Source: Pedobacter psychrotolerans (GTDB lineage Bacteria; Bacteroidota; Bacteroidia; Sphingobacteriales; Sphingobacteriaceae). Taken from it: DNA of 64,000 nt. The translations under genes and the position numbers were made by a program. Of the stretch, positions 29,101-38,485 are shown piece after piece. How positions within the stretch are numbered: the first letter of the stretch is position 1; every line of letters begins with the position of its first letter. Location of the stretch: NCBI RefSeq assembly GCF_004340665.1, contig NZ_SLWO01000004.1, positions 496,001-560,000 on the forward strand. Direction: 5' to 3'. The notes beneath the pieces were generated by a model, which made no database searches, had not been told where the DNA came from, and worked only from the letters and a program-made list of their open reading frames with translations.

Positions 29101-29254
29101 ACTATGGGGACCATTGGGAACTGTAATTTGTTTTGGATTGATGATCTCCATGCTATTAACCTTATTTGTTTTACCAACCCTATACTGGTTGTTTTTTAGA
29201 AAAGAAGACAAAGTAGAAAATGAGGTAGAAATCACTCAGCCTTCATCTAATTAA
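26144..29254 (+). CDS. RND-family efflux transporter, inner-membrane pump
   Basis: A 1036-residue transporter starting at the ATG at 26144, 10 bp after the adaptor stop; an in-frame TTG at 26117 lies within the adaptor gene and is unlikely. The twelve-helix, two-repeat pattern is complete. TM4 holds the proton-relay Asp pair D408-D409 in LGIVVDDPIVVIDN. The absence of a cation-specific Met cluster or CusA-like charged relay argues for a drug or organic-solute pump (HAE type) rather than metal efflux. It belongs to a tetR-adaptor-pump-channel unit; substrate unknown. Confidence 0.94.
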   Translation: MKTEKNGMIEWAMQYKVLPLTLAFVLVILGIFGLFKMPRNEFPDFTIRQGVVIGLYPGASSAQVEEQLTKKVEEYLFSNNEVNKTKTYSYSRDGMMYIFVEVSENVNSPDTKAFWNKIKNGLLLLQAQLPKEVRGIMVNSDFGNTSALLLAVESPTRPYKELQKNVEDIEAELRHVEDVAKISHTGNLTEQIGIYVDNNKLLQNGISPSLLINTLQNEGAISAAGTADGQTLERPIHLTSFYKTEADLAQQVIHRDDNGNVIKLGDLATIKREYGDPDSYITANGTKSIIISLEMIKGKNIVSFGKELEERLDKISAKLPSDIKLVKLANQPEVVDESITHFMKEFGFALIGVVLVALLLLPFRVAAVAAATIPITIAATIAIMYLMGIELNTVTLAALIVVLGIVVDDPIVVIDNHVEKIDHGMSVWDAARSSAKELFPSVFTATLAISATFFPLMFFMTGTAKDFISVFPITISIALFLSLIISMLLVPYFNTLFIKTGLHDPNKPKTKKSMLDYLQSFFDKHIGNAIKNYKLTVLFGLGSIVIGIIFMGLLPQQLFPTIDRNQFAIEINLPSGYNLKETDSVVKNMERIMKKDERIRNYTSFIGNSSPRFHTVYAPNLPAKNYAQILVNTISEDATVDIIKEYTTKYSNNFPSAYVRMKQLNMAAVPAPIELRISGDNIAALKNIGDKIIAIGKANDQITWARTDYNEMEEGILLDVKTQELSRLGLTKSDVANTIAMNTDGIDATRVWEGNYQIDVKVKGPEASKTNTSDLLDLNIPSQQTKGTVPLRQVANIKPDWHEGQVVRRNSIRTLTVRMDVAPGAVANGVLATLQKDIEKIKLPNDVEITYGGELEMQNENQGPMGTALGMSIILIFLILIWHFKKLKHAILSITTMPLSLLGASFGLLVTGYPFGFTSFLGLLALCGIVVRNGIILIDHAEELRHEGKTVLEAATLSAERRMRPIFLTSSAAAVGVTPMIISGSALWGPLGTVICFGLMISMLLTLFVLPTLYWLFFRKEDKVENEVEITQPSSN

Positions 29255-29265
29255 AAATCATTGAC

Positions 29266-30555
29266 ATGAGAATTTTCATTTTTTTTATAGTATTATTTTT
29301 ATCAAGTGGTGTAATAAAGGCACAGAATGTAATTACGCTTGATCAGAGTTTAAAGGCAGCAAACGCCTATAGTAAAGCCATTAAAAATGGCGAACTGAGT
29401 GTAAGTTCTGCAGAAGCAGGGGTACAATCTGCTAAATCATATTACCTGCCAAGCGTAAGCGGATCGGCTTTAGGTTTATATGGCTTTAAAGATATTATCC
29501 CGCCAATTCCATCACTACTTGATAAAGGAATCAATAACATATACACCGTTGGTGTTACCGCCACCCAAAGCATTTATGCTGGTGGCAAGATCCTCACCAG
29601 TAACCAACTGGCAGCTTTGAAGCTCCAGGCGAGTAAAATTCTTGCCAGGCAATCAGCTGATTCCGTGTTATTGCTTACCGAGCAGAAATACTGGAATATA
29701 GTAAACTTGCAGGAGCAGCAAAAAACCATCCGGGCTAATGAGGAGTTACTCAACAGTTTGCTTAAATCGCAAAAAGACCTGCTCGCTTCCGGTCTGATTG
29801 CAAAAAACGATCTGTTAAGGGTTAAAGTTCAGTTGAGCCAGTTATTGGTAAACAAAAGTAAACTCAACAACGGACGTATGCTTGCATTATTTGATTTCTC
29901 GGTATACACCGGTTTGCCTTACGATTCGCTAATGGTGATGCAAGACACCCTAAATAAAACGAAACTACCAACATTGCCTGCCAGTAAGGCTGATACTACC
30001 TTGTCAAATCTTTACAGCTATCAGTTACTGGCTCTCGATGTAAAAAGTAATGCCTTGCAAACCCGGCTAGAAAAGGCAAGTAATTTGCCAAGTCTGTCCG
30101 TTGGTTTAAGTGCATCACAGGCCGGATCATTTAACGGGGCTTTTAAAAGTTCATTTTTGCCAATCGGATTTGCCACGCTCAGTATCCCGCTATCTGAAAA
30201 TCTATGGGGAGCAAATCGCCAGAAGATTAAACAGCGTAAAATAACTGAGAGAATTTCTCAAAATAATTTTAACGACGGGCGCAATCAATTGCAAGTTAAT
30301 ATTATGAAATACTGGTATGATTTGAAAGATGCCCTTACCCAAATTAATTATGCAAATGATAACCTGGTTCAAGCTTCAGAAAACCTGAAGATAAACAGAG
30401 ATAATTATAAAGCTGGCTTAAATAGTATCAGTGATGTTTTAGATGCACAAGCTTCATATCAGCAGGCAGAAACCACTATCAATACGGCGTTTACTGATTA
30501 CCGGGTTAAGCTAGCTGCATACCGCTTTGCAACAGGTAAAATCAATAAAATGTAG
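29266..30555 (+). CDS. TolC-family outer-membrane efflux channel
   Basis: A 429-residue outer-membrane protein with a signal peptide (about 1-19, ending GVIKAQ) and two long alpha-helical repeats typical of OEP/TolC proteins: ITLDQSLKAANAYSKAIKNG at the start and YKAGLNSISDVLDAQASYQQ near the end, the latter a family hallmark. It begins 11 bp after the pump gene and completes the tripartite pump. The repeat-rich region after it marks the operon end. Confidence 0.93.
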   Translation: MRIFIFFIVLFLSSGVIKAQNVITLDQSLKAANAYSKAIKNGELSVSSAEAGVQSAKSYYLPSVSGSALGLYGFKDIIPPIPSLLDKGINNIYTVGVTATQSIYAGGKILTSNQLAALKLQASKILARQSADSVLLLTEQKYWNIVNLQEQQKTIRANEELLNSLLKSQKDLLASGLIAKNDLLRVKVQLSQLLVNKSKLNNGRMLALFDFSVYTGLPYDSLMVMQDTLNKTKLPTLPASKADTTLSNLYSYQLLALDVKSNALQTRLEKASNLPSLSVGLSASQAGSFNGAFKSSFLPIGFATLSIPLSENLWGANRQKIKQRKITERISQNNFNDGRNQLQVNIMKYWYDLKDALTQINYANDNLVQASENLKINRDNYKAGLNSISDVLDAQASYQQAETTINTAFTDYRVKLAAYRFATGKINKM

Positions 30556-30632
30556 TACCTTTTAGGTTTGAACTAAATAGTAGAAACCACATTCTATTGA
30601 TCTATTGCGTTTTATATCCAGTCTGCCATTCG

Positions 30633-30800
30633 CTCCACTCCCCTCCTTTTTTTAAGGAGGGGTGCCCATCGGGCGGGGTGGTTTAAGCCCCTTGTATCGC
30701 AATTCCCCTATCCGCCTATCGGCACCTTTCCACTGGAAGGGAAAGGGCGAAAGAAAATAACATTTCTCGAATCTGCCCCATATTGTAAAATCAAACTCCC
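30633..30800. repeat. Intergenic repeats after the efflux operon
   Basis: Two elements fill this 369-bp gap. At 30633-30690 a GC-rich hairpin (CCCCTCCTT pairing with AAGGAGGGG, then GCCC-ATC-GGGC and GGGGTGGTTT) matches an inverted, degenerate copy at 52324-52366. At 30706-30800 there is a copy of the CCCTATCCGCCT element, stem-loop included, together with the flanking TTTCTCGAA and TAAAATCAAAC found after the 20318 copy. No gene is seen here. Confidence 0.7.
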
Positions 30801-30924
30801 CCCTCCTTTTTTTGAAGGATAAATCAGTTATTGATTCATATAAGCCTTTGAAAAACCTAATTATGATTTGATTTCAGCACGTATCTTATTTCAGATCATT
30901 ATTTGATTTTTATAAATTTACAGC

Positions 30925-31830
30925 ATGAAACAAGCTGAGAGTGTAGATGATTTTTATAAAAGATTACCAAGCCCTGCTTCAACACATGTTTCGCCAAGCA
31001 ATGTTGGTATTGGTCATATTAATGTGTTCAGCAGGGAAACATGCTCTGTAGTGAGCCCTTACAGTCGCCGCGATTTCTATAAAGTTTCGCTGATTATAGG
31101 TCAGGGCAAAATCTTTTATGCAGATAAATGGATTCAAATTGACAGACCGGCATTGCTATTTACAAATCCAATTGTACCCTATTCCTGGGAGGCAGAATCC
31201 GTGGAGCAGTCGGGCTGGTATTGCCTTTTTACTGAAGATTTTATTCAGCATAGCGAGCGGGTAAATAATCTCCGGGATTCTCCACTATTCAAAATAGGCA
31301 GTAATCCAATATTCTTTCCTGATGAAGCTCAATTGAATGAAATTTCAATCCTATTTCAAAAAATGCAGGCAGAAATGGCTTCAGATTACCCACATAAATA
31401 TGATGTTATCCGCAGCTACTTACACCTGCTGATTCATGAGGCCATGAAAAATAATGCAGCTACCAATTTTCGTACTTATTCCAATGCCTCCTCCAGGGTT
31501 TCGGCTTTGTTTCTGGAATTACTGGAAAGGCAATTCCCGATCGATTCCCCAGCGCTTATACTCAAGCTGAAAAGTCCGGCTGATTTCGCTGCTTCCTTAT
31601 CCATACATATTAATCACCTCAACCGCTCGGTGAAAGACGTTACCGGAAAAACCACAACCACCCATATCACAGCACGGATCATTAAGGAGGCCAGGGCTTT
31701 GTTGCAACATACCGACTGGAACATCTCTGATATTGCTTATTGCCTGGGCTTCGAATATCCATCCTACTTTACTTTGTTCTTTAAAAAACACACTGGTTTG
31801 GCACCTACTCAAGTTCGTTCATTTGTTTGA
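30925..31830 (+). CDS. AraC-family transcriptional regulator
   Basis: A 301-residue regulator. The N-terminal ~170 residues look like a cupin-type effector domain (VSLIIGQGKIFYADKWIQI, then ALLFTNPIVPYSWEAE). The C-terminal ~100 residues hold the two AraC helix-turn-helix units, the second being DIAYCLGFEYPSYFTLFFKK followed by GLAPTQVR. It precedes an aldo/keto reductase gene on the same strand by 81 bp; this regulator-plus-oxidoreductase pairing is common in Bacteroidota, and control of the reductase is likely but not shown. Confidence 0.9.
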   Translation: MKQAESVDDFYKRLPSPASTHVSPSNVGIGHINVFSRETCSVVSPYSRRDFYKVSLIIGQGKIFYADKWIQIDRPALLFTNPIVPYSWEAESVEQSGWYCLFTEDFIQHSERVNNLRDSPLFKIGSNPIFFPDEAQLNEISILFQKMQAEMASDYPHKYDVIRSYLHLLIHEAMKNNAATNFRTYSNASSRVSALFLELLERQFPIDSPALILKLKSPADFAASLSIHINHLNRSVKDVTGKTTTTHITARIIKEARALLQHTDWNISDIAYCLGFEYPSYFTLFFKKHTGLAPTQVRSFV

Positions 31831-31911
31831 ATATTATAATGATCGGTTTGATCGTTATAAGTTAGCATTTTGCTTTCATGCCTACATTTGAAAAAACAAA
31901 ATTTGATCATC

Positions 31912-32913
31912 ATGAAATATAGAACACTTGGAAAAACAGGCGAACAGCTATCTGCACTTGGTTTAGGTTGTATGGGAATGAGCTTTGCTTATGGCCCTAC
32001 AGATGAAAAGGAAAGTTTAGCAACATTAGAAAAAGCACTTGATCTCGGTATTAATTTTTGGGATACTGCGGATATGTACGCGAATGGTGCCAATGAGGAA
32101 CTGATTTCCAAAATACTGGTACCTAACCGCGATAAGATATTTATCGCAACAAAATTTGGATTTCGTTTTAAGGATGGAATTGCAGGCCCCAGCAACGCAA
32201 CCGGTACTTATTTCGATGGCTCTCCTGCCTGGATAAAAATAGCTGTTGAACAAAGCCTGAAACGACTCAAGATTGATACTATTGATCTTTATTATGCGCA
32301 CAGAGTTGACCCTAATATCCCGATTGAAGAAACTGTTGGCGCAATGGCAGAATTGGTGAAAGAGGGTAAAGTACGCTACCTCGGACTTAGTGAGGCATCT
32401 CCCGCTTCCATCAGGAAGGCACATGCAGTACATCCAATTTCAGCACTGCAAAGTGAATATTCGCTGTTAACCAGAGATGTAGAAAAGGAAATCTTGCAGA
32501 CTGTTAATGAACTTGGCATTTCGTTGGTACCTTACTCTCCTCTTGCAAGAGGTCTGGTAACCAATACGTTGAATGTGAATACCTTGGCTGATGATGATTT
32601 CAGAAGAACTTTACCTCGGTATCAGCCTGAAAACATTGAGAATAACAATAAACTAATTATCGAATTTTCTGCATTTGCAGCAACCAAAAATTGCACGCCA
32701 GCTCAACTTGCCCTTGCCTGGGTTTTAGCACAAGGTGAAAATATCATTCCTATTCCTGGCACTAAAAAAAGAAAATACCTGGAAGAAAATGTGGGTGCGA
32801 TTGATGTTAACCTGACGGTTGCTGATCTTACAGCTATCGATGAGCTGATTAAACAATATCCTGTAATTGGTGAACGCGATAGTGAAGGTGCAATGAAGTT
32901 AGTTAATCATTAA
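31912..32913 (+). CDS. Aldo/keto reductase
   Basis: A 333-residue NAD(P)H-dependent (beta/alpha)8 oxidoreductase. The start at 31912 gives the usual [20 protein letters not shown]; an in-frame TTG 42 bp upstream adds an unlikely leader. The catalytic tetrad is visible: Asp in FWDTADMY, Tyr in the same motif, Lys in IATKFGFRF and His in YYAHRVDP. Cofactor-binding [16 protein letters not shown] is near the C-terminus. It belongs to the YhdN/AKR13-like group that reduces aldehydes and other carbonyls; the natural substrate is unknown. A hairpin terminator lies about 275 bp downstream. Confidence 0.93.
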   Translation: MKYRTLGKTGEQLSALGLGCMGMSFAYGPTDEKESLATLEKALDLGINFWDTADMYANGANEELISKILVPNRDKIFIATKFGFRFKDGIAGPSNATGTYFDGSPAWIKIAVEQSLKRLKIDTIDLYYAHRVDPNIPIEETVGAMAELVKEGKVRYLGLSEASPASIRKAHAVHPISALQSEYSLLTRDVEKEILQTVNELGISLVPYSPLARGLVTNTLNVNTLADDDFRRTLPRYQPENIENNNKLIIEFSAFAATKNCTPAQLALAWVLAQGENIIPIPGTKKRKYLEENVGAIDVNLTVADLTAIDELIKQYPVIGERDSEGAMKLVNH

Positions 32914-32940
32914 TGGTTAAGAGATCATATCATTTTTAAG

Positions 32941-33110
32941 ACTGGCGAAGTTTTTCTATCAGCAAGTTGACCAACTTACGAAGTTTTAGTGGCCTGAGTA
33001 TAGGAAGTACTTTGCCAGTCTATTTAGTGGTGAAATTAAATCACGTTTAAACTGGCGAAGTCTTTCCATCACACAACCCTTTGAGACTTCAGTAAGTTGG
33101 CTGACTTACA
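32941..33110. repeat. MITE-like intergenic elements (ACTGGCGA...CCAGT family)
   Basis: A short element at 32941-33019 begins ACTGGCGAAGT and ends ACTTTGCCAGT, near-perfect terminal inverted repeats, and contains ACTTACGAAGTTT. A half copy starting with the same ACTGGCGAAGT lies at 33051-33110. Both match the tandem units at 44.4-44.76 kb and the half copy at 20408. Nothing else is seen between 32914 and 33187. Confidence 0.65.
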
Positions 33111-33187
33111 TAAAAAAATAATTTAAGCGTCTACACAATAATAAGCCAACATAAGCGTCTTAGTATAGAGAGCGTTAATTTAGATTT

Positions 33188-33218
33188 AAGGGGAATCGTC
33201 CATTGGATGATTCCCCTT
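33188..33218 (+). terminator. Intrinsic terminator between convergent genes
   Basis: AAGGGGAATCGTCC (33188-33201) pairs with GGATGATTCCCCTT (33205-33218) with one G-U pair and a 3-base loop, followed by TTCTTTTTGTC. It can stop transcription from the aldo/keto reductase side and, in reverse, from the GH2 gene. Confidence 0.75.
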
Positions 33219-33299
33219 TTCTTTTTGTCACAATAAATATTCAGATACATACCAGCCTTACTTCAATAGGATTTTAATGCGGAAGTGATTTAGTAAAAC

Positions 33300-35708
33300 T
33301 TATTTAATCGCCTGTACTGCTAAAGTTCGCTCATGAAGTTTTGCAGAACTCACTTTTAGCCTGATTTCTCCCGGTTCTTGTGTACTTCTGATGATCACCA
33401 GCGCACGACCCTTCCAAAGCTGGTGTGTTGTACCAACATAGGGCTCTATATCTTTTAGATTAGCATTGCCTACTCCGATAATTTTTCCGGGACCATCCAA
33501 ATTGAACTGTAATTTATCGTTGGCATTCGGGTCGGAATTGCCCTTATCATCTTTCACTTGTACGGTTACGTAAATAAGGTCTTGTCCGTTAGCACGTATA
33601 TTTTTTTGATCAGCACTTAATACAAGATGTGCTCCGGATCCGAAGGTAGCAAGAGTTTTTCGCTCAAGTTCTTTTCCATCTGCTACACCTGCCACTGTTA
33701 ATTCGCCAGGTGCATAGGGTACATTAAATACGGCCTTAAATTCTTCGTTAATACCGGTTGCTTGAGTTGCTAAAAGTCTGCCGTTCAGGCACAAGCTCAC
33801 CGACGGGTATTTACTATAGGCCACTACTTGCAGGCTATCTCCCTCATGCCCGGGCCAGGTCCAGCTTTCCCAAGTAGGCCAAACTGCCCAATCCGTTAAT
33901 TTAATTTCCAAAGGCTTCGGTTCAGGTTCCCGAACTGCAAAATAGAGTTTCTCATGATCATTATAGAGCATGCTTCGGTAATGTGATATAGGCTTTCGCC
34001 AGCCAGTGAGATCAATATCGCCACAATAGGCACCATGCCACGGGAAAACTTCTGGGGAAGAATGAAAATTTGCAGCCTCACCAGAATAATACCATCGACC
34101 GATTCCAGATTCACCAAGATAATCCATTGCAGTCCAAACAAAATCGCCAATGATGTATGGATTTTCGCTAACAAGCTTCCAGTTTGCAAAAGCATCTCTG
34201 GGGTAAGATTCTGTTTGAAGAATAATCCGGGCTGGAACCCTTTTATGATCATCTTTTGCCCGGTGTAATTGATAATTGTATCCTGCAATATCATGCTTGG
34301 CCATTAATGGATCAAAGATTTCCCAATCATTGTCCCAGGTAGTCATGGCAGAGGTAACAGGACGGGTTGGATCAAGCCTTTTCACTTCTCCGGCAAGCAT
34401 TTCAGCAGTTTGTACCGCCTGGGGATCCTTCCGTTCAATGATCTCATTCCCTATGCTCCACATGATAATTGAAGGATGATTTTTATCACGACTAACCATC
34501 GCATCGATATCTTTTTTCCACCATTTGTCGAAATACATGGCATAATCATATTTGTTTTTAGCAACCTTCCACCCATCAAAAGCCTCGTCAATCACCAATA
34601 ACCCCAGGCGGTCGCAAGCGGTAAGAAATGCCTCTGAAGGTAAATTGTGCGAAGTTCTTACGGCATTAAATCCTGCTGCTTTCAATATCTCTGCTTTTCG
34701 GATTTCTGCATGATCGAAGGCGGCAGCACCCAGGCTACCGTTGTCATGATGTACGCAACCTCCATTTAATTTAATCAGCTTTCCATTTAGTTCAAAACCC
34801 TTTTCTGCGGAGTAATTGATTGAACGAATTCCAAATTGTACAGCATTTTGATCAAAAACTATATTTTTAGCTGTAAGACTTACTTCCGCAACATATAATT
34901 TTGGTGAGGATACAGACCATAATTCAGGCTTAGAAACTATTATGACCTGGTTAACATCAACTGCATCATTGGCCTTGAGCTTAATATCGCTTTTGCGTGA
35001 TATAGTTTTATTTGAACCAGGTATTTTTAACTTGGTGTTAAGCGTAACCGTCATGGATTGGTTAGTCTGATTTTTTACTTTCGTAGTGACTTGAATAGTG
35101 GCTTCATTTGCCGTAACCTTTGGTGTAGCTACGTTTAAACCATATTGTGGAATATGAATTCGATGAGTGGTTATCATCCAAACATGCCTGTAAATTCCCG
35201 ATCCGCTATACCACCGACAATTCTTTTGTTTGGAGTTATCTACCCTAACCGATAGGATATTCTCTTTTCCAAACTGAATAAATGGCGTTAAATCGTAACT
35301 GAAAGGGCTATATCCGGAAGGGTATTTGCCGAGGGAATGACCATTGATAAAGACTTCTGCATCCATGTAAACACCCTCGAAATTAATGCTGATTAATTTG
35401 TCTTTGAATGATTCGGGAAAAGTAAATCGCTTTCGGTACCAGCCAATGCCAGCCTCGAAGAACCCACCATCGCCACCCGTAGTATTTTTTGGGCTAATTT
35501 TACTTTCTATACTCCAGTCATGAGGTAGATCAACATTTCGCCAATTGGCATCATCGAAATCCTTTCCTTTTGCTTCAGAATAATCGCCTAGCCGGAATTT
35601 CCAATTGTCATCAAATAATTGCTTCCGAGATGTGCTGGTTTGTGCATAGGACTGATGAAAAAAAAGTACTAAAAAAACAAAAAAAATAGATTTTAAAAGC
35701 GCATTCAT
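33300..35708 (-). CDS. Glycoside hydrolase family 2 (beta-galactosidase-like)
   Basis: An 802-residue secreted or periplasmic enzyme with a signal peptide (about 1-22, ending QSYAQ). Domains in order: sugar-binding jelly roll (about 30-190, with LPHDWSIES and GIGWYRKRF), immunoglobulin-like domain, TIM barrel with acid/base Glu422 in MWSIGNEI and likely nucleophile Glu500 in LQTESYP, then DUF4982 and a C-terminal Ig/invasin-like GH2 domain (GQDLIYVTVQVKD). Family members remove beta-linked galactose, or less often other sugars, from non-reducing ends. It is alone, convergent with the aldo/keto reductase, so its glycan is unknown. It differs from the second GH2 at 47249: the usual SETAS nucleophile motif is TESYP here. 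Confidence 0.92.
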   Translation of the reverse strand: MNALLKSIFFVFLVLFFHQSYAQTSTSRKQLFDDNWKFRLGDYSEAKGKDFDDANWRNVDLPHDWSIESKISPKNTTGGDGGFFEAGIGWYRKRFTFPESFKDKLISINFEGVYMDAEVFINGHSLGKYPSGYSPFSYDLTPFIQFGKENILSVRVDNSKQKNCRWYSGSGIYRHVWMITTHRIHIPQYGLNVATPKVTANEATIQVTTKVKNQTNQSMTVTLNTKLKIPGSNKTISRKSDIKLKANDAVDVNQVIIVSKPELWSVSSPKLYVAEVSLTAKNIVFDQNAVQFGIRSINYSAEKGFELNGKLIKLNGGCVHHDNGSLGAAAFDHAEIRKAEILKAAGFNAVRTSHNLPSEAFLTACDRLGLLVIDEAFDGWKVAKNKYDYAMYFDKWWKKDIDAMVSRDKNHPSIIMWSIGNEIIERKDPQAVQTAEMLAGEVKRLDPTRPVTSAMTTWDNDWEIFDPLMAKHDIAGYNYQLHRAKDDHKRVPARIILQTESYPRDAFANWKLVSENPYIIGDFVWTAMDYLGESGIGRWYYSGEAANFHSSPEVFPWHGAYCGDIDLTGWRKPISHYRSMLYNDHEKLYFAVREPEPKPLEIKLTDWAVWPTWESWTWPGHEGDSLQVVAYSKYPSVSLCLNGRLLATQATGINEEFKAVFNVPYAPGELTVAGVADGKELERKTLATFGSGAHLVLSADQKNIRANGQDLIYVTVQVKDDKGNSDPNANDKLQFNLDGPGKIIGVGNANLKDIEPYVGTTHQLWKGRALVIIRSTQEPGEIRLKVSSAKLHERTLAVQAIK

Positions 35709-36131
35709 AACTGAGGTCTTAAGATTTTAAAAATGCAAAATAAACGTCATTAAGACAATTATTTTTTAGAGAAAATGATCCCTTATACACCAGCCAATCT
35801 TCTATATCAAATCCAAGCATTTTATAATCGAACTTTCATATCAATCATAAATACGAACATACTACCAGATAGACTTTCAAATAATGATTTACTATTTTCT
35901 ACTGGTAAACCACAAACTAATATGGCAAAATTGAATTAATATTTTATACTTAAACTACTTATATACAGGTAAATAAAAATATAACAAGTATTATACTTAA
36001 TCATTCTACCTCTCTTCTTTAATCATATTCACACTAATTTATTTTTTGATCTATCAAAAATATTACACAACTTTGGCTATTATTTTTATTCAGTCTAAAT
36101 AATTATAATATTTATCTAAGGTTAAATTTAT
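35709..36131. promoter_or_regulatory. Divergent AT-rich region with candidate Fur box before the siderophore operon
   Basis: This 423-bp region between the GH2 gene and the siderophore receptor has no open frame of interest. TATTCAGTCTAAATAA at 36087-36102 matches 15 of 16 bases of the site within the promoter of the receptor at 20759. The flanking bases TTTT (36083-36086) and TAATATTT (36106-36113) stand 19 bp apart as a weak version of the TTTG/TAnnTTTG promoter, giving the same layout: iron box in the promoter spacer, about 30 bp before the ATG at 36132. Confidence 0.5.
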
Positions 36132-38453
36132 ATGAAAATCAAAGTCGTACTTTTTTTAATGTTGATCTCAGTACTGATGGTTAAGGCACAAAAACCAGCA
36201 ACCATTACAGGAAAAATCACCACCACAGATGGCAATGCTGCCGCTGGTATTACCGTAACTGTTTCAGGTACTGCACTCGGAAGTGTGACGGACGGAAATG
36301 GTGTTTACAAAATCAAAAATCTACCATTAGGAAATCAAATAATCCAACTCTCCGCTATAGGCATCCAAACTCAGACCAAAACTGTTGAAATAAAATCTGG
36401 CGAAACCACCAACGTTGATTTTGTGATCAGCGAAACCTCTAAAGAACTGGAAGAAGTAGCGGTTAGTGCGCTCAGGGCACACAAATATTTATATAAAGAG
36501 AGCGATCAGGTAGCCAGAATCCCATTAAAAAACCTGGAGAATCCACAGGTTTATTCCGTTATTCCAAAAGAACTTATTCGCAACCAATTATCCCTTAATA
36601 GCAAGGATGTAATTAATAATGCCGCTGGCGTAGTGGCTTACTACACTCCTATTGGTACGGTAAGTGCCTGGATAAGAGGATTTGATACGCGGAATGCGAT
36701 CCGCAATGGCATGGTGACTCAATATCGGGCAGAGTCTGATCCTATTAATATTGAACGGGTGGAGGTGATAAAAGGACCCGCCGGAACCCTTTTTGGATCA
36801 AGTGCGATATCATTTGGTGGTCTAATTAATAAAATCACTAAAACTCCAAATCCTGTAGCATCAAACGAAGTAGCCGTTTTTACAGGCAGCAATAGCCTGA
36901 TGCGGGTGACTGCTGATGTTAATACCCCTTTAAATTCATCAAAAACATCATTGTTCAGGCTGAATGCGGCTTATCATGCAGAAGATAGTTTTCAGGATAT
37001 CGGACGTTATAAAAGTATAAGTGCTGCACCAAGTTTTCTTTATAAAATAAATGACAGGCTTACTTTCCTGGTTGATGCTGAATTTGCAGCAGTAACCAGA
37101 ACACAACAACCCTATCCATCATTCGGCCCCAATACTACCTTTAAAAATTTCAAGGATATCCCTATTGATTACAAAAAATATATTGGTGGTGATGATGTGG
37201 ATTCTAAAACAACCATTTCTAATTTCTTTACCAAGGCAACCTATAAATTGTCTGATCAATGGGTTTCATCCACCAACTTGAACTTCAGTAATGGTTATGT
37301 AGATTATGCCAATCAGCTTTATCCAAGATGGCTGACGGATTCTACCATGACCAGGAATATCGGCATGTATAGCGCCCGTACACTTTCATTCATTCAATTT
37401 CAACAGAATTTTAACGGTGATTTTAAAATAGGCAAGATGCGTAACCGGGCAGTTATTGGTACAGATTTTACGAGTACCATTACCCGGTTGAACTATGCTT
37501 ACTTTAATTATGATACCATTAATGTAAATAAAAATTTCTCTCCTTTATTTGCACAGCGTGCCAATGCCCTGATGGCAGCCACTAAACCAGGCTATTATCA
37601 GAATACGCAAACCAATTATAGCCTTTATGCTTCTGACGTTATTAACCTAACCGAACGCCTTCTCGTAATGGCAAGTTTGCGATTGGATCAGTTTGTAAAC
37701 AAGGCCAGCATTGAGAATAGTCTTCCGGTAAAAGATGACTACCAGCAAACGGCCTTATCTCCTAAATTCGGAATAATTTATCAAATTGTAGATCAGAAAG
37801 TTTCCGTATTTGGAAATTACATGAATGGTTTTCTAAATCAGGGCCCTGTTACCCAGCCTGATGGCAGTACACTCAGACTTAAACCAAAGCAAGCCAACCA
37901 ATGGGAAGGCGGAGTGAAAACGGATCTGTTAAACAAACATTTGGGTTTTACTTTAAGCTTTTACGACATTAAGGTTAATAATGCCACTTATACCGACAAC
38001 AATAACTTTAGCTTACAGGGTGGTACTCAAAGAAGCAAAGGTTTTGAAGCGGAATTGAATGCGGAGCCTGTTGATCATTTTTACATTATATCCGGATATG
38101 CCAAAAACAGCAACAAATTTATATCAGGTGATCCCTCACTGATCGGGAAAAAAGTTGCAGGTGCTCCGGGTGAGGTCTTTAACCTTTGGATGAATTACCA
38201 ATGTGTTAGTGGATTTTTGAAAAATTTTGGCGGTGGCTTTGGCGGCAATTATGTAAGCGATGTATACTGGGATGCCGCAAATACCATTACCATACCTTCT
38301 TATACTGTATTAAATGCAGCCGTTAGTTATAATCAACCAACCTGGACTGCCTCCGTTAAAATGAATAACCTATCCAACCAAAAGTATTGGAACAGTGATG
38401 CACAACCGCAAATGCTGAGACAGATTATTGGTTCTATCGCTATGAAATTTTAA
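36132..38453 (+). CDS. TonB-dependent siderophore receptor of the NIS-siderophore operon
   Basis: A 773-residue outer-membrane receptor: signal peptide (about 1-19), carboxypeptidase-like domain (about 23-105, ATITGKITTTDGNAAAGI), plug (about 125-240, with VSAWIRGFDTR and RVEVIKGPAGTLFGSS, the classic siderophore-receptor plug motif) and a 22-strand barrel ending QIIGSIAMKF. The plug motif and length match ferric hydroxamate/carboxylate receptors. It heads an operon with an ATP-grasp ligase, an IucA/IucC synthetase and an MFS exporter, so it very likely imports the ferric form of the siderophore those genes make. Confidence 0.93.
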   Translation: MKIKVVLFLMLISVLMVKAQKPATITGKITTTDGNAAAGITVTVSGTALGSVTDGNGVYKIKNLPLGNQIIQLSAIGIQTQTKTVEIKSGETTNVDFVISETSKELEEVAVSALRAHKYLYKESDQVARIPLKNLENPQVYSVIPKELIRNQLSLNSKDVINNAAGVVAYYTPIGTVSAWIRGFDTRNAIRNGMVTQYRAESDPINIERVEVIKGPAGTLFGSSAISFGGLINKITKTPNPVASNEVAVFTGSNSLMRVTADVNTPLNSSKTSLFRLNAAYHAEDSFQDIGRYKSISAAPSFLYKINDRLTFLVDAEFAAVTRTQQPYPSFGPNTTFKNFKDIPIDYKKYIGGDDVDSKTTISNFFTKATYKLSDQWVSSTNLNFSNGYVDYANQLYPRWLTDSTMTRNIGMYSARTLSFIQFQQNFNGDFKIGKMRNRAVIGTDFTSTITRLNYAYFNYDTINVNKNFSPLFAQRANALMAATKPGYYQNTQTNYSLYASDVINLTERLLVMASLRLDQFVNKASIENSLPVKDDYQQTALSPKFGIIYQIVDQKVSVFGNYMNGFLNQGPVTQPDGSTLRLKPKQANQWEGGVKTDLLNKHLGFTLSFYDIKVNNATYTDNNNFSLQGGTQRSKGFEAELNAEPVDHFYIISGYAKNSNKFISGDPSLIGKKVAGAPGEVFNLWMNYQCVSGFLKNFGGGFGGNYVSDVYWDAANTITIPSYTVLNAAVSYNQPTWTASVKMNNLSNQKYWNSDAQPQMLRQIIGSIAMKF

Positions 38454-38485
38454 ACGATAAGTTATACCTAAATCTACCGATCAAC

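Noticed and set aside
32026..32433. 135-residue antisense frame within the aldo/keto reductase gene
   Set aside because: Shadow of the conserved enzyme frame, no motifs.
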